Origin: Gautieria morchelliformis
Lineage: Eukaryota > Basidiomycota > Agaricomycetes > Gomphales > Gomphaceae
NCBI GenBank assembly: GCA_015179125.1
Contig: WHVA01000095.1
Coordinates: forward strand, 124,001 to 188,000
Reading direction: 5' to 3'
DNA length: 64,000 nt
In this document: piece by piece, positions 30,901 to 40,739 of the stretch
How the letters are laid out: every line of letters starts with the position of its first letter
Numbering within the stretch: the stretch's first letter is position 1
Position numbers and translations under genes: made by a program
The notes under the pieces: model-generated
Database searches by the model: none
Seen by the model: the letters and a program-made list of their open reading frames with translations, nothing else
What the model was told of the DNA's origin: nothing

Positions 30901-33445
30901 CTGGTTCATCTAAAATCTCGGGATACGTTACTGTTCCCATTTACTTTGACTCAGACGATGGTCCTGTCCAACTTGAAATCGAAGCATATGTCGTCAAGGG
31001 AATGACAACCCCTGTTATTCTTAGAAATGATTTCGCTGATCAATACTCCATTTCCTTAATCAGAGAAGGCTCAGATAGCTATCTCTTATTCGGGAACACT
31101 GGTCGCAAGACCAAAATCGTGAGTTCGGTCAGCACTCCTTTACAAGATGAGAAGGGTCACTCTTTCAAGATTAGAGCCTTTCCCAACCTGGCTTCTTTTA
31201 CTTCCAAGTTTAAGGCTCACAGACGCCTTAAGAAGTCCAGAAGAAGGCAGAGAGCTCTCGTAGCTGATTCAAGTGTCAGGGCCCTTTACCCCGTCACTAT
31301 TCCTCCTGAATCTGCCTCACTCATACCTGTATCCATTCACTTCCCTGGTAATGGCAACGAGGTCTTTGTTGAGAAAGTACTCCATTCCAACAAAGGCCCT
31401 GAAGATTTCTATGGGATTACAGATGCTTTAGTATCTCATAATAATCCCCGGTTGCACGTGAGCAACTTTTCTTCTAAGCCTGTTACTATACATCAGGGAC
31501 AGCTCTTAGGTCATGCTAGAAACCCTTCCAGCTGGCTAGACAAGGCTGCAAGTATGGACCCAAAGCAGTTAGAGTCCTGCAAATCACATGCTAGGCTTAT
31601 CCAAGCTCTGGCCCTGCAGAATGCTCTGCCACGTGATGCTGCAACCTCTGCTACTTTGGACTCTCACTGTGAAGTTGTTCAAGGAGGTCCCAAAACTCAA
31701 GAGCTGCCTATGGAAGACGTTTCTGAGAATCAACTGTTGAATGAAATCGACTTCTCTCCTGAACTCGATGAACCCGACAGGAAAGCTCTGGAGAATGTCA
31801 TCCTTTCTCACAAAGATGCATTTGGCCTAGATGGTAGGCTCGGACATTATGATGCCAAAGTGGAAATTACTCTGCAGCCCGATACCAAGGAAATTTCGCT
31901 ACCTCCTTATAATGCCTCTCCTGCCAAGAGGGAAGTCATCGACAAACAGATGGACTCATGGCTCAGCCTTGGGGTCATTGAACCATCCAAGAGTCCTTGG
32001 GGTTTCCCTGCTCTGATATCCTATCAGAACGGTAAACCTCGAATGTGCATTGACTACAGAAAACTCAATGAAGTAGTTGTGCTGGATGAATTCCCTTTAC
32101 CTAGACAAGATGCCATTCTACAGGCTCTCACCGGATCCCGCTGGCTCTCAACCCTGGATGCCTTGGCAGGCTTTACGCAACTGCAAATGGCTGACAACGC
32201 AAAGGAGAAAACTGCTTTTAGGATGCACAGAGGCCTATACCATTTCAGACATCTGCCCTTCGGGTACAGAAATGGACCAGCAGTTTTCCAGAGAGTTATG
32301 CAAGGTGTCCTTGCCCCGTTTCTATGGATTTTTGCATTGGTGTACATTGACGACATTGTCATCTACTCTAAAACTTTCAAAGAGCACTTATCTCATCTTG
32401 ATAAGGTGTTCCATGCCATTGAAAGATCAGGAGTGACCTTGTCTCCAGCCAAGTGCCATCTTGCCTACCAGTCACTTATGCTGCTAGGTCAGAAGGTATC
32501 ACAGTTAGGTCTATCAACTCATAAGGAAAAGGTGGATGCCATTCTTGAACTATCTGAACCTAGAAACGTTCATGAATTGCAGACCTTTCTCGGGATGATG
32601 GTGTACTTTTCCTCATACATACCATTCTATGCCTGGATAGTTGCTCCCTTGTTTGGACTTCTAAAAAAGGGATCAGTTTGGGAATGGAATAGTACACAAT
32701 GGGAAGCCTTTGAGTTGGCTAAAACCACCTTGGCCAGTGCCCCAGTCAAGGCTTACACCATCCCAGGTCGGGGATACAGAGTGTACTCAGATGCCTGCGA
32801 TGTTGGTATAGCAGCTATACTACAGCAGATCCAACCTATCAAAATTCGTGATCTCAAGGGTACCAAAGCGTATGAGAAACTCAAGCTCGCTTTTGACAAT
32901 GACCAACCTATTCCCCAACTGGTCATTTCAGTGTCAAAGGACGAATCTCTCCCTACGCCTGGTAACTGGGACAAAGATTTCGAAAACACTACAGTCTCGG
33001 TGGAACGAGTTATTGCCTACTGGTCCAGAACCCTGAAACCAGCCGAATGTAACTACTCTCCTACTGAGAGGGAAGCCTTAGCCTTACGAGATGGACTTAT
33101 CAAATTCCAACCTTATATTGAAGGGGAAAAGGTCTTGGCCATTACAGATCATGCAGCCTTAATTTGGAGCCGTAATTTTCAAAATGTCAACAGAAGACTG
33201 TTAACTTGGGGCACGGTATTTGCAGCCTATCCAGACTTTAAAAATCGTGCACCGGGCAGGACGTGTTCACTCCAACGTCGATCCTATCTCCAGACTTAGA
33301 CATGATGTCCCTTTCAATGACGGTCCTCCCTCGGACGACTCTATTCCTACTATCCTTGATTCTGATCAAGATCCCTTGTCTGAACTCTACTCAGACATCT
33401 CTCCTGACTTCGAAGCCAAAACCCTGCAACTTGTAGCCAATTTTG
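27948..33445 (+). pseudogene. Gypsy-B gag-pol, one frame broken by TGA codons
   Basis: From MSASPKNNSPPSSPTRLLPA at 27948 the same frame runs to 33299, broken only by TGA codons at 28386, 29124 and 30081. Gag includes MEAYFDNKLHPDLVPEWDGN and a zinc knuckle CRHCGSSKHWDNEC near 30198. Protease has ALVADSGSDISLIS. RT has the usual FPALISYQNGKPRMCIDYRK and the active site ALVYIDDIVIYSK. RNase H has YRVYSDACDVGIAAIL and VLAITDHAALIW. A frame change near 33240 leads to a last piece (VHRAGRVHSNVDPISRL, then LQLVANFEDNLV) that ends against the 167-bp repeat. All three stops could come from CGA by C-to-T change. Confidence 0.92.
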
Positions 33446-33462
33446 AAGACAACCTGGTAATC

Positions 33463-33629
33463 CCATACGAACACCTAAAGGGGGTTGGGCCGGGAAGATG
33501 ATGGGGCCAGTGATGAACCATCACGCCGGGTAAAGGATGTCGATTGTGTTTGATGGCATGCCTGCTGGTGAATGATGCAAGTAGCGAATGGTTGTTCAGC
33601 AAATGGGGCGAAGAGCGAATGGAGCTAAA
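33463..33629. repeat. 167-bp direct repeat, right copy (L1 LTR segment)
   Basis: Identical by my reading to 21649-21815. The L1 LTR continues after it to its end at 33738. See the left copy for context. Confidence 0.85.
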
Positions 33630-33760
33630 ATAGAGGAGGAGTGGTGGAAGGGAAGGGCGAACTCAAGCGAACATACAGGAGGAGTGGTGAAAGGGAAAGT
33701 AGGGATAGCTGGGTAAGGGAAATAAATGGGTCATGACAGTATCCCCCTCCTAGCTTCAGA
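33630..33760 (-). mobile_element. end of the composite L1 3' LTR with polypurine tract
   Basis: The L1 LTR ends gtcatgaca at 33738. On the minus strand the adjoining internal sequence (33741-33751) reads ctaggagggggat, a polypurine tract, preceded by a possible pol C-terminus (SYPRTLHRWTLKLGGGYCHD). This sets the orientation of L1 as minus. Confidence 0.7.
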
Positions 33761-33888
33761 GTCCAACGATGTAGTGTCCTGGGGTAGGAAAAAGGTGTAA
33801 GGACGTAATGGGTCCCCCGATGAGATCTCTGAGGTCTGGGCCCTATCTTGCTGCATGGTCCGTGCATGGCTCCGCCCTCTGTTTAAAA

Positions 33889-34376
33889 TGTTAGCAACTC
33901 TGGGTTATGGCAGGGAAGGTTCGGTAGAGTTCTTAGAAAGCTAGAATCAAATTCACTCTCTCAGTGAATTTACTGTCACTGTTATATTAATACAGTACCT
34001 AGAATCAAATGTACTACATGATTTTCAGTCAACATGCTATGAAAATATAAAGAACACTACTCGCCTCTCTCAGTGAATTTATTGTCACTGAGAGAGGAGT
34101 ACAATCCTGTCTCAGAGAGCATATACGTGCACCCGGCCCTTTAGCGCCCAAGGGCTCGCGCGTCGAAGTCATTTCAAACTCCGCTGGGTGCAGCCGCTTG
34201 TGAAAATAGAAATAACAAAGTGAAATAGAGAGATAGGGAGTGGCTGGAATTTTTCGAAAATAATCAGAGAAGTGAATGCATGGTACAAGAACAATGTGAG
34301 AAAATATTGAAACACCATACAATAAACCGAATATATTATGCTTGATTTTGGTGCAGGAGCATAAATGCACCCAACA
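33889..34376 (-). mobile_element. solo Copia-type LTR (488 bp, TSD TAAAA)
   Basis: On the minus strand it begins tgttgggtgcatttatg and ends gttgctaaca. taaaa flanks both sides (33884-33888 and 34377-34381). The interior has two stem-loop modules of the type ctcagtgaatttattgtcactgag. A 485-bp relative at 43960-44444 has the same ends and the same two-hairpin layout. Confidence 0.88.
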
Positions 34377-35201
34377 TAAAACACCATGCAGTGTGGGGCT
34401 ATGGGACTCATCCAAGCATCCAAGCCAAGCATTTCAGGTGAGTAGTTCTTTTCCTTTTTCATCGGTTGTTTGCTCATTTGTGAGGTCTAGGCTGAGCTTT
34501 GGAAGGCGCTGGTCGAGGAAGTGGTTGACCCAGAATTCAAACGACCACCTGAAGCGGATGAGTTGGCAAAAAGAGATACAGGAAGTGAAGGTATGGCTGG
34601 AGAGTTCAGTGTTTACTTTGCACCTGGTAGCTGTAGAGGCTGAAATCGATTCGGCCCCATGTCCCGTCTTATCGCTATATCTGTCAAAGGGGTCCGGAGT
34701 GACGGAAAGGACTGGGCAGGACCCAGAAGGTATGGTCCTCATATCGCTTATGTGATGAGTAAGCTAACCAGATGATGGGGTTCCTCTGCCTATTTTGCAG
34801 CCAGCCGTGGTCCTGTGAGAATCGCCACAGGCCATAGAGCCTACTGTGCAGGCGAAGCAACCATGCATGTTCTTCTCCCCCGATGAGGAAGGTGACAATG
34901 CACTGAGACCGAGGAGTCTTCTTGAGGTGATGGCTAGATACCGCCAACGGCTCTCGAACATCCACGCTAGTCGCCGAAGGAAGAGTGGAGAAGCTGGTGG
35001 GGAGGTCGGAGTATCTGATGAGGCATCTGTCGGTGAAGTCAAATGAATGAAAAGGGTTGTATTAGAACAAGAGGGGGTCTAGGCAATGATGAGAAAATTG
35101 TTAATGAAGTCGAGTTTCTAGAATTAATTTGAAAATAGAGGCATTTCTTGGGTTTCTACAAGGCTCTAAGCCTTGGGTTCCTTTGGGTACTTCGCAAGGA
35201 A
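34377..35201. other. unassigned segment, gene-like pieces
   Basis: The plus strand has possible exons: one reading AELWKALVEEVVDPEFKRPP near 34492 and one reading RSLLEVMARYRQRLSNIHAS near 34912, ending at 35046, with splice-like gtatgg...tttgcag between 34729 and 34800. No family is recognised. It may be captured host sequence or part of the L1 internal region. Confidence 0.3.
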
Positions 35202-36656
35202 TGTTTTGGGACCCGTTGAACTAAACGTAAAACTGTGGTGTTAAACACAATTCTAAAGTTCAATCAGAGAATTTGACTTTACAAGCACATGCAATCTTCG
35301 AAACTATTTTAACGGAGAACCCAATTAAGAAATTATACTCCGGTGAACAATCAGAATCAGTATTGGTACAGGAAGTGTAGCAATAGAGATTTAACTGAAC
35401 ACGTGTAGTTCTCAGATTGTGCAATACTTTGTGAGGTCAAAGAATGTTTATAGGCATCCAAGGGTCCAGATACTTTAAGGGGGAAAGCTACCTAGAGTCT
35501 TAGGACCGCGGGTCGAGTGAATTAAAGACAACAATAATCCCCAAGACGTGAAAAGATAGTTCTGCGCTTGAACTCTTCCTCAGTTCAAGTATGTCACTAT
35601 TCTTGTGGCTTTTCTGGTTTTCCAACTCAACAAACGTAGGATATTAACTCACTTACCCTGAGTTAGGTTAATATCTGCAGTGCGTTAATTGATCAAGAAA
35701 GATCAATTACTCAAAAGGCTATTAACCCACTTAACTCAGAGTTAAGTTAATAATCTATTGCGTGAATTGAATAACTAATAACCAAGTCTATTAGATCACT
35801 GCTCAGAGTGGCGTCTAATGGTACAGGATTACTAATCAGTTACTCTTAGTAATGTTGCTGTTCGCAGCGCAATTATTCAGAGCCTGCTGCAATTAAAATA
35901 GAGCACTCTTGTACTTCTCAGAGCCAATCAGAGTTGCTGCAATCTTAGACTGTAGCCAAGTCAGTGAGCCAGTACTTCGGTACAAGGCTGTGTTGAAGTC
36001 ACACTTCAGTTACTCAAGGTATGAGTGGTTTGGGTGAAAGATGATTGATTGCTTCACTGCTAAAACTGCAGGCTATTTATACTGCATCTATCTAGCTTAT
36101 GAACTACTGCTAGGAACCTTGTAGAGGCTTCTACTACTGTGAAGAACCTTGTGGAAGCTTAGAGAAGCTTCAGGAAAGGTTTGGAAACTATTGGAAGGCT
36201 GTGGAAGGTTCTATTGCTATATTGGGTTAAAGTCACAGCTCTGTGACAGTAAAGCTAAGAGTATGTAAGAAACTCCCACACTCATGTGATTATCATGTGA
36301 CGAAGGAAAGTCATGTGACTGTGTCATGTGATTGTCAGGTGACCGTAGATAATCAAGTGACTTTGAAGTCAGGTGATTGTCAGGTGACTGTAGATAATCA
36401 GGTGACTTTGAGGTCAGGTGATTGTCAGGTGACTGTGGATGATCAGGTGACTTTGAGCTGTTTTTGAGGTCATGTGATAGTCATGTGACCGTGGGGGATT
36501 CTTAGCTAAACTATCAAGAGATTGTTGTATCTTGTGGACCCAATGTGAGTGTAACATAGAAATATTAATACAACCTTTCTTGAGGACATTTGAGACTAAT
36601 TAACTACCTAGTAAATGTTCATAAATAGGTAGCTACTTTGTGGATGATCCCTAACA
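35202..36656 (+). mobile_element. L2 LTR, copy b (1455 bp)
   Basis: Begins tgttttgggacccg and ends atccctaaca, and follows copy a closely. It is longer mainly because of extra catgtgac/caggtgac repeat units at about 36290-36490. The flanks aggaa and atgag do not match, so this is not a simple solo LTR; it abuts 5'-truncated Gypsy-C. Confidence 0.85.
36284..36490. promoter_or_regulatory. expanded CATGTGAC/CAGGTGAC array in LTR L2b
   Basis: Same motif set as in copy a, but with about 60 bp more, made of repeated (gtcaggtgac-tgtagataatca-ggtgactttgag) units. The extra units are near-duplicates of neighbours, typical of slippage or unequal exchange. Confidence 0.5.
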
Positions 36657-39600
36657 ATGAGGACATGGCAGACAACCAGACTGCCTACAGATCCAGCGTG
36701 ATTAGAATCGCGCAGGTAGACGAGACAGCCAAAGTCATGGCTGCTCGAACGACAGCCCCAGACAAGGCGGCCGAGCCGATGTATCATCATCGGAGCAAAC
36801 ACCACACATGACCTGCACGAGAACCGTACCCTGTCAGGGTACTGGGAAATCAATGGCACAAAGGCCCACTGTCTGCTAGACAGTGGGAGTGAAGGGGTAC
36901 TACTATCCCCCAAATTCACTCATGCCACTGGCATCAAGACATTTGCCTTGGAACAGCCAATTGTGCTGGAATTGGCGTGCATCGGTAGTCGATCAATGAT
37001 CAACTAAAATTTGGTTGTGAAACAGTTGAAGAATACTTCGACGTGGCGAACGTCGAGTATTACGATACTATCTTGGGGACTCCATTCCTAAGGAAATTAG
37101 GAGTGACCCTGGACTTTGCCAGTCCAGGGACAATCCGTGTGGGTAATGAAACCATCCCCACAGGAAAAGCAAGCTTCGACGACGAAAGGCCGTCGAAGAA
37201 AGGCATGGATCCAAGGGTGAGTAGAATCACCTCAGGGACCATGCCCCCCATGGCCAATTGAAGCCAGGAGGATGAGTCTCATGACTCATCCTCAACCTCT
37301 CCCTACACCTGCAGGGAGAGACGCTGTCATCTCATGATGAAAGCACTAGAAAAAAGGAAAAAGCCGCCGAGCGCCGGGGGTCCAAATGATGTACACGGCG
37401 CTTGATGGCTGCCCAAACCACAACCATCATCCTCACGGACGATGACATCCCTCGCTTGCACGAGGAATGGATGGATAAGATCGCCGACCTTGTCAGTGGT
37501 ATCCCATTGGAACTCCCTCCCTTACGGGAGGTGAATCACAAGATCAATCTCATTGATCCCAACAAACGCATGCGGTATCAACTACCCAAGTGTCCCGAAC
37601 ACTTCCGCAAGGCATTGTCAGTGAAGTTAGAACGATACACCACTGTGAAGTGGTGGATACCAGCAGTGGCCCATCAAGCAGTGCCAATGCTGTGTGTACC
37701 GAAGAAAAACGGTACGCTACATACCGTCTTCAACCTGCGACAGCAGAATGAGAACACGGTGAAGGACGTAACGCCCTTCCCAGGTCAGGATGTTATCAGG
37801 AGCGATGTCGCTCGCTGCAAATACAGGACAAAACTCAATATGTCAGAGGCATATGAGCAAATCCGTATTCGTCATGAAGACATCCCAAAGACAGCCTTTG
37901 CGACGATCCTTGGCACATTCAGGAGCCAAGTGATACAGATGGGGGATTGCAACGCCCCATCAACGTTTCAACGTCTCATGACGTCGATATTTCACGACTG
38001 CATAGGTCACTTTGTCCACGTATACATGGATGATATATTCATCTTCTCGCACTCGATACAAGAGCACAAGGAACTTGGAACACCTCCGCATAGTCTTCGA
38101 CAGACTATGGAGCAGCCATCTCTTCTTGAGCAAAAAGAAGGTTGATCTCTATTTGGAAAGAATGGAGTGCCTTGGCCATATCATAGATGGCCAAGGAGTT
38201 CATGCAGATGGGGATAAAATGCAACGCATCTGTGAGTGGAGGAGGCCTCGCACGTTTAACGACGTACAGAGGTTCCTAGGCCTCGTCCAATACCTGGCAC
38301 CCTACATGCAGATGTCAGCGCATACACCACCCCCTTATCAGGATGTGTGCGCAACAACCGTCCATTTAAATGGATGCTGTTGCTGGACAAATGCTTCCAC
38401 AGCATAAGGGCATTGGCCTGCAAGGCCCCAATCCTGCATCCAATCGACGCACGGAATGCAGAACCGATATGGGTCATCACCGACAGTTAAAAATCTGGTG
38501 TCGGGGAGGTCTACGGCCAGGGACCAGATTGGAGAACCTGTCGACCAGGTGGCTTCTTGTCAAAGAAGTTCAGTGTTGCGCAGCAACACTACAGAATACA
38601 TGAGCATGAAACCATCACCATGCTTGAGGCCCTCATGAAATGGGAGGACAAACTCCTAGGGTGGAAGTTCACCCCAGTCATGGACCATAAGGGTCTCAAG
38701 TACTTTGAGACCCAAAAGAACCTGTTGGATAGACAGGTCCAGTGGTGGGAGTTTCTATCCCGCCTCAATTACAACACCGTCCACGTTGATGGCGTTGAGA
38801 ACAAAGTAGCGGACTGCTTATCCCACTACTATGAAAGTGACATGGGTGATGAGAAGCACCCGGACCATGTCTTTGTCAACGCAGATGCACGACTAGATCC
38901 AGACGGTGAGCTAATGCCCACTGACCAATACATGGAACTGCGTACAGCAGCTACGAGGCGATCAACTCGCCTCGCGGAGAAAACAGAGCCGCGAACGTTA
39001 GAAGCAGCAGCCATGAACGAAGGCTCCACCAAGGAACCTTTCCACGACACATCGTTGCCAGACAACGACAATGACAATGACCTCCGCGTCATTGCTGCAA
39101 GCAATGACAGAGCCTCCCTACGCGTAAGCGTAGAAGAAAATATGGACCTGCCAAAGGTCCTACATGACTCATACCATAAGGAGCCCATGTTTGTGAAGAT
39201 CATGGCGAACCCGGATGCACATCCAAGATTCGGCATCCGGGATGGGCTGATTTGGACAAAGAATCAGCTCAAGAGGGATGTCATAGCCATCCCTCGGAAT
39301 ATATTTCAAGGGGGAAGGAGGCCAATTGAAATATGTGCAAATTTTGTCACTCCCTTGAAGGGAGTGTCCGTGGCCATTGGCAGGTCGATCCATGGCATAT
39401 ATCCGTGGTTCAGCTCAAAGGGTGCAAACCCCGTTGTTGAGCTGACGTTGCTGTTTAATGCAACTTTGACCATTGGACACTTGTTGTCCCAGTCCTTTTG
39501 ATCGTCCTTGACGACTGATCGAAGGACCTGGCCTATCGAACGGTTTGCCCATTCGGTCGCGCCATCCATTTGAGGATGGAACGCAGTGGACATGAGGAGT

Positions 39601-40624
39601 TTCATCCCCATGAGTCGTTGGAGTTCACACCAGAATATGAACGTGAATTTCGAGTCTCGATCCGAGACTATGGAGTCTGGGACTCCATGAAGTCTTACGA
39701 CCTCTTTCAGGAATAGCCAGGCTATTCCTTTGGCTGTCACACTCATCGTTGTCAGGACGAGGTGTACGTGAGATGTGAGTCTATCTATGATTACCATGAG
39801 GTAATCACAGTCATTCGATTTGGGCAGTGGGCCCATGAAATCGATACCAATAGATTGCCATGGTCTATCGGGTATGGGCAGGCTATGCAGTAGCCCTGCA
39901 GGCCGCTGCATGCCTGTCTTGGTAGTCTGACACCTTGCACACAAAGTGCAGAATGCCTCAATGTCTGAGGCCATACTGGGCCACCAGTATGTTCTTCAAA
40001 TGTAGTTCGAAGTTTTCAGTTGACCGTAGTGGCCAATTGTCTGGTGGCCATGATCGATTGGCTTGATTGAACCTGATGGCAGCACACGATGCAATCATAG
40101 AGCATCGTGTGACGCAGACGTTTCACGCAAATAAGAAACGTCGCGAAGGGGACATGTATGCGGTGGGAGACTGCATATACCTGTTAACCCAAAACCTGAC
40201 CCTACCAAAAGGAAGGGCCAGGAAGCTAGTACCACGATATATTGGACCATATCGCATGAATGAGGCCCACAATGACCTCGACGGTAACCCTTGAATTACT
40301 GGAGGAATTAACAAGCTGGCGCATCGCGCCAACGTTTCATACCAACCTCATATGAAGGTATGAGGTGAATAACAACGATCTATTCCCTCGTCGAGAAGCA
40401 AGTCATTTTATGACTTTGGAGTGAACGATGAGGAAGAATGGCTCGTCGACGAGATCTTGTCCCACCGATGGATAAACTCGAAATACCTAGAGTTCCAAAT
40501 CAGGTGGACTCTAGGAGATGTGACATGGGAGCCCATGTCATCGTGTAAGGACCTCGAGGCCCTAGATACCTATCTAGAGCTTCGAGGCATGGCCAAGCCT
40601 TGCGACCTGCCTAAACGGCATTAG
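36657..40624 (+). pseudogene. Gypsy-C pol, 5'-truncated, with inverted integrase
   Basis: The order is: aspartic protease (CLLDSGSEGVLLSPKF near 36870, then frame-shifted to DTILGTPFLRKLGVTLDFAS); RT from 37402 (PLREVNHKINLIDPNKRMRY, VPMLCVPKKNGTLHTVFNLR and the active site VYMDDIFIF); a frame change near 38075; RNase H from about 38557 (FLSKKFSVAQQHYRIHEHET, NTVHVDGVENKVADCLSHYY). The start of integrase (IAIPRNIFQGG) is at about 39290. Integrase core lies on the minus strand (39313-40062). The plus-strand frame returns as NLMAAHDAIIEHRVTQTF, a GPY-type tail, and a chromodomain (EWLVDEILSHRWINSKYLEF) ending at 40624. Gag is absent. Confidence 0.88.
39313..40062 (-). pseudogene. Gypsy-C integrase core, inverted within the element
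   Basis: On the minus strand, starting near 40062, one reads TIGHYGQLKTSNYI, a TGA where Arg is expected, then RTYWWPSMASDIEAFCTLCA (zinc-binding), SIGIDFMGPLPKSNDCDYLM (first Asp), PDSIVSDRDSKFTFIFW (second Asp) and AFHPQMDGATEWANRSI (third acidic residue), to the end KGVTKFAHI near 39325. These fit exactly between the plus-strand segments ending near 39312 and starting near 40063. So about 750 bp was inverted in place. All three DDE residues are present. Confidence 0.88.
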
Positions 40625-40739
40625 GATGTGTCGGTCACATGTGATCACATGATGCACCAAGCCACGGCGCTATAAATTTTCACCTCGGATCTCTCTGAGG
40701 GCGCTTTGCTCCTTAAGAAGCAACCACCACCATCTTCTA

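Larger units (their letters stand above)
21816..33462 (+). mobile_element. Gypsy-B: Ty3/Gypsy chromovirus in circularly permuted order
   Basis: Reading left to right the parts are integrase, chromodomain (with an L2 solo LTR inside), an accessory ORF, polypurine tract, one L3 LTR, primer-binding region, gag, protease, RT and RNase H. A normal element would have LTR-gag-PR-RT-RH-IN-LTR. Here the second half precedes the first and the two halves share one LTR. The outer ends, in pol between RNase H and integrase, abut identical copies of a 167-bp L1 segment. Confidence 0.8.

Noticed and set aside
33625-33867. 80-codon minus ORF as an independent gene
   Set aside because: It spans the L1 LTR border and the polypurine tract; it is better explained as the end of the L1 Gypsy pol running into its LTR.
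34684-35046. overlapping ORFs on both strands as a host gene
   Set aside because: Splice-like signals are present, but no family motif and no complete frame support a gene; kept as an unassigned segment.
24216-36490. possible CRISPR-like array from the regular catgtgac repeats
   Set aside because: Units are too short, spacing is irregular, spacers are repeats themselves, and the organism is a eukaryote.
35197-36661. L2 copy b as a solo LTR with target duplication
   Set aside because: Flanks aggaa and atgag differ, while copy a has a perfect accct pair. So I list it only as an LTR abutting a truncated element.
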